Assembly: GCA_021808665.1 (NCBI GenBank)
Contig: JAKBBA010000115.1
Coordinates: forward strand, 1 to 9,644
Reading direction: 5' to 3'
DNA from: Actinomycetes bacterium
GTDB lineage: Bacteria > Actinomycetota > Acidimicrobiia > Acidimicrobiales > Palsa-688
DNA: 9,644 nucleotides
Shown piece by piece: positions 5,597 to 9,644 of this stretch. The number at the start of each line of letters is the position of its first letter. Position 1 is the first letter of the stretch. The notes below the pieces were generated by a model that was given only the letters and a program-made list of their open reading frames with translations, ran no database searches and was not told the origin of the DNA. A program made the translations under genes and the position numbers.

Positions 5597-5622
5597 CAGT
5601 CGGCGACTGCGGGTACTCCCGC
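5597..5622. other. two small tandem hairpins between genes
   Basis: CAGTC-ggc-GACTG (5597-5609) is followed at once by GCGGG-tact-CCCGC (5609-5622). They lie about 90 bases after the HTH gene and about 145 before the secreted-protein gene. No U-tract follows. Weak terminator or attenuator candidate. Nothing else is seen in the 260-base gap 5506-5765 apart from a TATCGT -10-like box at 5714-5719. Confidence 0.28.
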
Positions 5623-5765
5623 CGCACCTGATTCACTCCCCTGATGGAGGCTCGGGGCGGTTCTTCTAGCGGCGGTCTAAGGGTTCGCTGGCGCGCCACT
5701 CCGGGTGGGCGTGTATCGTCTGCGACCGCAGCCACAAGGAGTGGGGCGGAAGGAGTGTGGGCTGA

Positions 5766-6482
5766 ATGAATCGGATGACGGTAGCCACGGTCGCCGTCGC
5801 TGTCACGGCCGTCGTGGCGCTCGGCGCGTCGGGGAGCACTACCAAGAGCGGCAGCGGAAGCACCGGGACGGTAGCTCCGCAGGCGACCGCTGCTGCGGGG
5901 ACGGCTGCAAAATCGAATGCGACGACGCAACCCCCGACCACGCCCACGCCGACCACCATCCCGGCGCGGCGGGTGACGGGGAAGGCCGTGACGCTTGGCG
6001 CTGGCACATTTGCCGGGGGCACTGACGTGGCCGCCGGGCTCTACGACGTGACACCGGGTGCGGGCCAGAGCGGGAACTTCATAGTGTCGGGCACCGACTC
6101 CTACGACGAGATCCTTGGCGTGGGCGGTGCTGGCGGCGTCCCGAAGGTCCGGATGACCATCGCTAAGGGTGACTCAATCCAGATCTCCAGCCTCTCGCAG
6201 GTCAGCTTCACCCCCGTCACCGCACCGCTTGTGACGACGCACACGCCGGTGACGCTCTACGCCGGGACCTGGACTGTTGGCCAAGACCTGGGCGCCGGCC
6301 GGTATGTCGCGACGCCCGGAGCAGGGCAGAGCGGCAACTTCATTGTCGAGGCCGAGAATGTGGATGAGATCCTGGGCGGCAGCACCGCCGACGGCGGCGT
6401 ACCGAGCGTGAGTGTGAACCTGCAGACAGGCGATGTGGTCAATATCTCGAGTCTGAGCGCTGTCACGATGACCCCAAGCTGA
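5766..6482 (+). CDS. secreted protein with a duplicated beta-rich domain
   Basis: The 238-residue product is preceded by GGAAGGAG about ten bases upstream. A hydrophobic segment at about 4-22 (TVATVAVAVTAVVALGASGS) looks like a signal peptide or N-terminal anchor; there is no lipobox cysteine. A Ser/Thr/Pro-rich linker (about 24-67) leads to two homologous copies of one domain, about 75-150 and 162-237. Shared landmarks are VTL.AGT, D(V/L).AG.Y, the nearly identical TPGAGQSGNFIV, DEILG, GGVP.V, GD...ISSLS.V and TP. Glycine-rich short strands suggest a beta-sandwich. No catalytic residues are apparent, so binding is more likely than catalysis. The role for the element is unknown; surface display or modification of the host envelope is a guess. 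The membrane gene follows after eight bases. Confidence 0.82.
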   Translation: MNRMTVATVAVAVTAVVALGASGSTTKSGSGSTGTVAPQATAAAGTAAKSNATTQPPTTPTPTTIPARRVTGKAVTLGAGTFAGGTDVAAGLYDVTPGAGQSGNFIVSGTDSYDEILGVGGAGGVPKVRMTIAKGDSIQISSLSQVSFTPVTAPLVTTHTPVTLYAGTWTVGQDLGAGRYVATPGAGQSGNFIVEAENVDEILGGSTADGGVPSVSVNLQTGDVVNISSLSAVTMTPS

Positions 6483-6490
6483 GCCTTTCG

Positions 6491-7000
6491 ATGCGGCACA
6501 GGCGCCAGCCGGGCGCGTTGCTCGTCCGCCCGGCTCCACTGGTTGCGCTGACGCTGGTTGTCGTCAACGACCATCTGCTCAAGGCCGTATGGCCTGGCCT
6601 TGTGACCGGGAAGCTGTCCGACCTGGCTGGCGCCTTCCTCCTGCCGGTGCTCATTCTGGCGGTTGGCGAGATGCTGGCCTCACGTCGCCGGCAGCGTCTG
6701 GCATCAACGCGCACAACGACAGCGGTCTGCCTGGCGGAATGTGCGGGGCTCGGGCTGGTGAAGATCTGGCCTGCCGCCTCGCGGGGATACGGGACGATCG
6801 TCGGGTTGGCCCGATACCCGTTACTCCACAGAGTCAGCCGGGTGCAGGTTGCCACCGACCCGACTGATTTGGTGGCGCTCGTCTCAGTAGCCTTGGCGTG
6901 GTGCTACGTCTGCGGCAGTGGACGTCGACCCGGTTCCCGAGCGGCCGGAACCCGCAGCATAACGGCACCGTTTGCACGCTCTAACGGCCGCCATCGGTGA
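6491..7000 (+). CDS. four-helix membrane protein with NDHxLK motif, unknown function
   Basis: The 169-residue product lies eight bases after the secreted-protein gene and is probably co-transcribed. Hydrophobic segments are at about 10-28, 45-63, 76-92 and 123-141. Conserved-looking blocks are VVNDHLLK..WPGLVTGKLSDLAGAFLLP (about 24-52), VKIWPA...YG (about 90-101) and ATDPTDLVAL (about 121-130). I recall uncharacterised membrane proteins in several phyla with the NDH-LK...TGKLSD-AG and DPTDL blocks, but no known function. Polar conserved residues inside or beside helices hint at a transporter-like or enzymatic site (inference). There is no strong ribosome site; translation may be coupled. The tail is basic and probably disordered. 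Confidence 0.78.
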   Translation: MRHRRQPGALLVRPAPLVALTLVVVNDHLLKAVWPGLVTGKLSDLAGAFLLPVLILAVGEMLASRRRQRLASTRTTTAVCLAECAGLGLVKIWPAASRGYGTIVGLARYPLLHRVSRVQVATDPTDLVALVSVALAWCYVCGSGRRPGSRAAGTRSITAPFARSNGRHR

Positions 7001-7099
7001 GTCGGCCTCAACTCTGCGAGGCCTGGGTAGGACACCTTTGGAGCCGTAGCGATGTCCCGACTGCACAGCTGTGTAGGGCTGGCCACGCGAGGGCCCTGC

Positions 7100-7124
7100 T
7101 ACCGTTCTGCGACGCTAGACGGTA
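7100..7124. promoter_or_regulatory. inverted repeat upstream of the SHOCT gene
   Basis: TACCGT and ACGGTA form perfect 6-base arms around a 13-base centre, a possible operator. The 205-base gap 7001-7205 also contains a possible 20-codon leader ORF at 7144-7206. It is preceded by GAGAGGGG, and its stop overlaps the next ATG (TGATG). Neither is proven. Confidence 0.22.
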
Positions 7125-7205
7125 CGAGAGGGGTGCGAGCGACATGGGGGTGCGAAAGCGCAGCGCACGCTCGGGCCGGGTCCCCGGCCAGGTGGAAGCT
7201 AGCTG

Positions 7206-8165
7206 ATGTGGCCCGAGCCCGCTGACGTCGACGTTCTCGGCCCGTACGTGACCCGGGGACCGGTGCCGCAGGCGCTCACCGCCGCGGTCGAACGAATCCG
7301 GGGAGCGGAGGAGGCGTGGCTCGTCACCGACTACGCCCATCTGGCCGGCCAGCGCCGTCCGCAGGTCTTGTTGTGCACCAGCAGCCGTCTCGTTGTCATC
7401 AACAGCGAATACCGACCTGTTGTTGAGGTTCCTGCCGGTGAGCTGGTCATCGCGTTCATCAACCTCTCCGAAGCCCGCTTCAGCCGCAACCGGGAGGGAT
7501 TGGGGCGCTCCGAACGGAACCTCACCGTCCGCTTCGAGGACGCGACGCCTGCAACCGTCGCCGACCGTCTCCGCGGCTTTGTCGAGGGGCGCCGACCGGT
7601 GTCGACGGCAGCACTGGACGGTTTGCCATTGCGCTCGTGCATTTATATTGGCGGTCACGGGCTGCCGCTGGAGGCGGGTACGCCGGTCACGGTGGTTCTC
7701 AGTCGGGAGCGCACCATACTGCTCGATCGGTCGGGCACCCGGTTGTTTGAGTTCCCGACCGAGCAGCTGACGGCTGTGGAGATCGGCGGTCCCGGCGCGT
7801 GGCAGAAGGGCGGCCGGATAGTCGGAGGTGGCTTCGGGGCGCTCGGCGCCGCCGAAGGCATGCTCATCGCAGCGGCGTTGAACAAGCTGACGGCCCGGTC
7901 GGGGGTGACCACGGTTGTCGAGCTGCGGGCCGGCGCCGAGATGACCGCTTACTTTCAGCATGACATCGCCACGCCGGCACAGCTGTCGGTCGAGCTGTCG
8001 TGGCTGTTGGCGGCGGTTCGGGCCCGCCCCCAGACCGCGGCGGCCCCGCCGGCCGCTGGGGTGGACCTGGCTGCCCAGCTACGCGAACTCGCGCAGCTCC
8101 ACGCTGAGGGGGTCCTCGACGCCGACGAGTTCGCCGCCGCAAAGCGGCGGATCCTCCAAGGCTGA
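7206..8165 (+). CDS. PH-like / SHOCT domain protein
   Basis: The 319-residue product starts at an ATG nine bases after GGTGGAAG. Residues about 287-319 (DLAAQLRELAQLHAEGVLDADEFAAAKRRILQG) are a clear SHOCT domain (short C-terminal helical hairpin: L..L..L...G.LT..EF...K..LL). Before it, two segments look like bacterial PH-like or lipid-sensor folds: about 33-125 (AWLVTDYAHL...VLLCTSSRLVVINSE...) and about 150-272 (VTVVLSRERTILLDRSGTRLFEFPTEQLTAVEI...TTVVEL). The second carries a glycine-rich insert (GGRIVGGGFGALGAAEGMLIAAAL, about 202-225) that could be a short membrane-associating helix. SHOCT proteins are usually cytoplasmic or membrane-associated with unknown partners. A terminator follows at 8401. 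Confidence 0.88.
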   Translation: MWPEPADVDVLGPYVTRGPVPQALTAAVERIRGAEEAWLVTDYAHLAGQRRPQVLLCTSSRLVVINSEYRPVVEVPAGELVIAFINLSEARFSRNREGLGRSERNLTVRFEDATPATVADRLRGFVEGRRPVSTAALDGLPLRSCIYIGGHGLPLEAGTPVTVVLSRERTILLDRSGTRLFEFPTEQLTAVEIGGPGAWQKGGRIVGGGFGALGAAEGMLIAAALNKLTARSGVTTVVELRAGAEMTAYFQHDIATPAQLSVELSWLLAAVRARPQTAAAPPAAGVDLAAQLRELAQLHAEGVLDADEFAAAKRRILQG

Positions 8166-8211
8166 GCAGGCCACCGGCCCATGTCGGCGAAGTCACCCGG
8201 CGCCCGACACG

Positions 8212-8385
8212 ATGCAGGAGATCCACCAGGCCCGTACCCGCCGCTCAGCTCGTGACCCTCACCGGCCAGGCCGCCCAGGAGAACGCCGGAACGTTGACGC
8301 CCTAGGCCGGAGTCCGAACCGGTGGACCAGCCTGCACGACGAGGTCGGCCTGCCCTACCTACAGCACAAGACCCTGGCGGGCTGA
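8212..8385 (+). pseudogene. possible degenerate small ORF after the SHOCT gene
   Basis: An ORF of 57 codons runs from ATG 8212 to TGA 8385. Its beginning (MQEIHQAR) and end (RWTSLHDEVGLPYLQHKTLAG) have coding-like third positions, while its middle does not. A different frame there reads more naturally (AQLVTLTGQAAQENAGTL). This looks like remnants of one gene with two frame changes. The identity is unknown and it may be noise. Confidence 0.22.
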
Positions 8386-8400
8386 CGGGTTGAAGCGTTT

Positions 8401-8430
8401 GAGAAGGGGCCGGGCTCACCGGCCCCTCTC
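8401..8430. terminator. hairpin terminator between convergent transcription units
   Basis: AGGGGCCGG (8405-8413), loop GCTCA and CCGGCCCCT (8419-8427) form a perfect 9-bp G/C stem. It can be extended by GAG/CTC around one bulged A. There is no U-tract on either strand, as is usual in high-G+C actinobacteria. It lies between the rightward SHOCT gene and the leftward right-end genes and could serve both. Confidence 0.65.
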
Positions 8431-8507
8431 TGGCGCTCGGTCAGCTAAGCCAGAGGGACTTTGGCGTACAGGAATGAGCCGAGCGGGGGACTACTTTTCG
8501 TGCGTGC

Positions 8508-8639
8508 CTAGAATACGGGCGATTGGGCGGGTCGAGAGGTCGTGATGGGCCGTCGACGCCCGACCGCCGCGCCTCGCCACACTTCGAGAGGGCCGGGTGG
8601 CCGCTCGTCGTACCAGGCGATCGGGTATCTCGGCTTCAT
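8508..8639 (-). CDS. 43-aa small protein candidate
   Basis: The ORF starts with ATG at 8639-8637 after a good ribosome site (GGAGGAAGG, about seven bases away). The product is MKPRYPIAWYDERPPGPLEVW followed by a basic, low-complexity tail. The N-terminal half has a coding look; the tail may be a read-through after truncation. The family is not recognised. It is the last leftward gene before the shared terminator and follows the 63-aa gene after a 112-base gap. Confidence 0.4.
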   Translation of the reverse strand: MKPRYPIAWYDERPPGPLEVWRGAAVGRRRPITTSRPAQSPVF

Positions 8640-8751
8640 ATCCGCCTTCCTCCAGACGGTGGTTCCTCGATGCAACACAGGAAGCGCGCGCCTTTGAGAG
8701 GGCGCGTCCAGACCTCTGGCCGATGCTGCGCGCCGGGGCCGGAGGGCAGAC

Positions 8752-8943
8752 TTACACGTCCGGGATGACATAGCGCAGCGAGTCCAGGTCGATGCGGCGT
8801 TCTAGCCGCGCCTTCAGGAGTTGGCGCGGGGCACTTCGTCCGCGCGCCGTAGATGCGGGCGGACTAGCCGGCATGTCAGGCGGCCCTGGCGCCGGCCGAG
8901 CCGACGCGACAGCGGCAGCGTAACGGGCGGAAGCGCTGATCAT
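8752..8943 (-). CDS. 63-aa protein coupled to the zinc-ribbon gene
   Basis: The ATG (8943-8941) overlaps the stop of the zinc-ribbon gene as ATGA. Third codon positions are mostly G/C, and the frame stays open to TAA at 8752-8754. The protein has an Ala/Pro/Ser-rich N-terminal half, probably disordered, and an ordered-looking C-terminus RQLLKARLERRIDLDSLRYVIPDV (about 40-63), with a basic helix and a hydrophobic end. The family is not recognised. The overlap suggests that it acts with the zinc-ribbon protein. Confidence 0.5.
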   Translation of the reverse strand: MISASARYAAAVASARPAPGPPDMPASPPASTARGRSAPRQLLKARLERRIDLDSLRYVIPDV

Positions 8944-9329
8944 CCGAAGGGACCGCCGCCGGCCCCGGCATATCCGTAGATTGAGAAGCACCGTCCGCCG
9001 TGGACGAAAGCCTTAACGACGCCAAGGCCACTGCCATCCGTGATCGTTTGCCAACCGATCTCGGACAGGTCAACGACTCGGCCGCACACCGCGCAGTCTG
9101 TAAGCCCACGACACCGGCCGTGGCGAAGCGCTACGGGCTCATCGTTGGGTGGGTCCAGATCGATGGAAGTGTCGCTCTTGTCTGTATCGAAGTCGACTTC
9201 GTTGCCGCACCGATCACACGACCGGTTGACAGGGTTCGGCACCATGCAAGCCGGGCAAATCGGTATCCCTAGGTCGGTCTCGACGAGCTGGTCGTCGGGC
9301 TGGCCGCACTCGAAGCAAAGGTCGGGCAC
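8940..9329 (-). CDS. multi-CxxC zinc-ribbon protein
   Basis: The 129-residue product contains at least four CxxC knuckles (C5/C8, C25/C28, C38/C41, C79/C82) plus single cysteines near 73 and 111. The first two pairs (LCFECG...ICPAC) form a classical zinc ribbon; C38/C41 (CDRCG) and C79/C82 (CAVCGR) likely form a second. An acidic stretch (about 46-64, DFDTDKSDTSIDLDPPND) separates them. The C-terminus is glycine-rich. The function is unknown; nucleic-acid or protein binding is typical of such ribbons. The start is probably GTG 9329-9327, seven bases after AGGAGG (9342-9337); the ATG at 9335 is only one base from it. It heads the leftward right-end unit and overlaps the 63-aa gene (ATGA). Confidence 0.8.
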   Translation of the reverse strand: MPDLCFECGQPDDQLVETDLGIPICPACMVPNPVNRSCDRCGNEVDFDTDKSDTSIDLDPPNDEPVALRHGRCRGLTDCAVCGRVVDLSEIGWQTITDGSGLGVVKAFVHGGRCFSIYGYAGAGGGPFG

Positions 9330-9336
9330 TGGCATT

Positions 9337-9342
9337 CCTCCT
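9337..9342 (-). promoter_or_regulatory. AGGAGG ribosome site that decides the zinc-ribbon start
   Basis: A perfect minus-strand AGGAGG lies seven bases before GTG 9329 but only one base before ATG 9335. It therefore favours the GTG start. Confidence 0.6.
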
Positions 9343-9382
9343 AGTGACTACAGGTGAGTGGGATGCTGACAGTCTGCCTTGT

Positions 9383-9401
9383 GGTCACAATCCGGTCACT
9401 G
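9383..9401 (+). repeat. paired GGTCAC octamers, candidate integrase arm-type sites (right end)
   Basis: GGTCACAA (9383-9390) and GGTCACTG (9394-9401) are 11 bases apart, with the same spacing and orientation as the pair at 169-187 inside the left end. They lie about 120 bases before the right core repeat. In the excised circle both sets would flank the attP core. Confidence 0.5.
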
Positions 9402-9418
9402 ACACTTGCGGATTAGCC

Positions 9419-9504
9419 CGGATCGGACCGGACTGGTCGGCATGGCGGATCGGCGAATAGTGCCCTGAGCAGGACTTTTGCGGACGGGGCGGATCGGGCC
9501 GGAC
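9419..9504 (+). repeat. GGATCGG(A/G)CCGGAC repeats next to attR
   Basis: A 15-base word at 9419-9433 recurs at 9490-9504 with one difference, 71 bases apart. Shorter GCGGATCGG and GCGGACGG words lie between and beside them. They may bind Xis or integrase, or may be simple G+C-rich redundancy. Confidence 0.35.
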
Positions 9505-9517
9505 GGGCCGCAGGGGA

Positions 9518-9544
9518 GTTCGAGTCCTCCCCCCCGAGCATCGC
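9518..9544 (+). repeat. attR: attR core, right copy of the 27-bp direct repeat
   Basis: Identical to 75-101: the T-loop to acceptor end of tRNA-Gln including the run of seven C. Only this 3' fragment is present here; no 5' tRNA half precedes it, so it marks the element's right boundary. Confidence 0.9.
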
Positions 9545-9547
9545 AAT

Positions 9548-9585
9548 AGCAGGGGGTCCCAAGTCCAGGCCTGGGGCCTCCTGCT
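9548..9585 (+). terminator. hairpin just outside attR, former tRNA terminator
   Basis: AGCAGGGGG (9548-9556) pairs with CCTCCTGCT (9577-9585) at eight of nine positions. Before integration it would have lain just downstream of the tRNA 3' end, so it is a plausible tRNA terminator now separated from its gene by the element. The last 59 bases of the window show no supported gene. Confidence 0.4.
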
Positions 9586-9644
9586 CCTGCCGGCGGTTCG
9601 AAGAGCTCGATCAGGTCTTGGCCCAGCGGGCTTGGCAGAGCCCG

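Larger units (their letters stand above)
75..9544. mobile_element. tRNA-Gln-integrated element of about 9.44 kb (satellite-like or minimal integrative element)
   Basis: The element is bounded by identical 27-base direct repeats, the left one being the 3' end of an intact tRNA-Gln. It carries a tyrosine integrase, an excisionase-like HTH protein, an XRE regulator, a winged-helix protein with internal repeats, a small-terminase-like HTH protein and cargo genes. No transfer ATPase of the FtsK/TraB type, relaxase, RepSA-like replication protein, capsid, portal or large terminase is visible. Integration at a tRNA 3' end by a tyrosine integrase is shared by actinomycete integrative conjugative elements, prophages and phage satellites. 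The gene set fits the last best, but that assignment is inference. All genes look intact except possible debris at 8212-8385. Confidence 0.88.

Noticed and set aside
5766..5840. Lipoprotein signal in the secreted protein
   Set aside because: The hydrophobic segment ends VVALGASGS, with no cysteine for lipidation. An ordinary signal peptide or anchor is more likely.
5319..5930. 203-codon open frame on the minus strand
   Set aside because: It covers the end of the HTH gene, the gap and the start of the secreted-protein gene. It is arginine/serine-rich without motifs, an open frame caused by high G+C.
7008..7961. 317-codon open frame on the minus strand
   Set aside because: It is antisense to the SHOCT protein gene, which has a recognisable domain, a ribosome site and G/C-rich third positions. 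The minus frame has no domain and an unnatural composition.
1..9644. CRISPR array or insertion sequence
   Set aside because: No regularly spaced 25-40 base repeats, no DDE or serine transposase and no terminal inverted repeats were seen.
9586..9644. Coding end of a chromosomal gene on the minus strand
   Set aside because: One minus frame reads QDLIELFEPPAGAG, but it has no stop before running through the att repeat. 59 bases are too few to support a gene.

Overview
The window is high-GC DNA. Sampled lines run near 70% G+C inside the integrase and near 53-55% in a few genes. Together with frequent GTG starts, leaderless-looking promoters and SHOCT and short Xis-type proteins, this points to an actinobacterium. 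I cannot name the genus.

Almost the whole window is one integrated genetic element. An intact tRNA-Gln (anticodon CTG) sits at 24-95. Its 3' end is the left copy of a perfect 27-base direct repeat (75-101); the second copy is at 9518-9544. The element between them is about 9.44 kb. Pairs of GGTCACA-type octamers 11 bases apart lie inside both ends and look like arm-type integrase binding sites. Chromosomal sequence resumes after 9544 with a tRNA-terminator-like hairpin.

Layout, left to right: (1) two overlapping membrane-protein genes of lower G+C (227-1173, +); (2) a tyrosine integrase (2382-1174, -) translationally coupled behind a 201-aa protein of unknown function with an HTH-like C-terminus (2984-2379, -); (3) a divergent control region (about 2985-3098) with two GTCAAnnGATATG direct repeats and two promoters that both fit leaderless transcripts; (4) a very compact rightward operon (3099-4647 and probably to 4881): XRE-type regulator, excisionase-like HTH protein, winged-helix protein, CxxC small protein and another small protein; (5) an HTH protein resembling phage small-terminase-type DNA-binding proteins (4972-5505); (6) cargo: a secreted protein with a duplicated domain (5766-6482), a four-helix membrane protein (6491-7000) and a PH-like/SHOCT protein (7206-8165); (7) a leftward set at the right end: a multi-CxxC zinc-ribbon protein coupled to a 63-aa protein, then a 43-aa ORF (9329-8508). 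It converges with (6) on a strong hairpin terminator at 8401-8430.

The integrase, arm sites, Xis-like protein and XRE regulator form an integration/excision switch. The winged-helix gene carries three exact-phase 11-bp repeats followed by an A+T-rich stretch. This resembles the phage lambda O arrangement, where the origin lies inside the initiator gene, and is the most interesting signal here. I see no FtsK-type transfer ATPase, relaxase, RepSA-type Rep, portal, capsid or large terminase. The element is therefore not a standard conjugative actinomycete element or a complete prophage. A phage satellite or a minimal, helper-dependent integrative element is the working hypothesis (inference).
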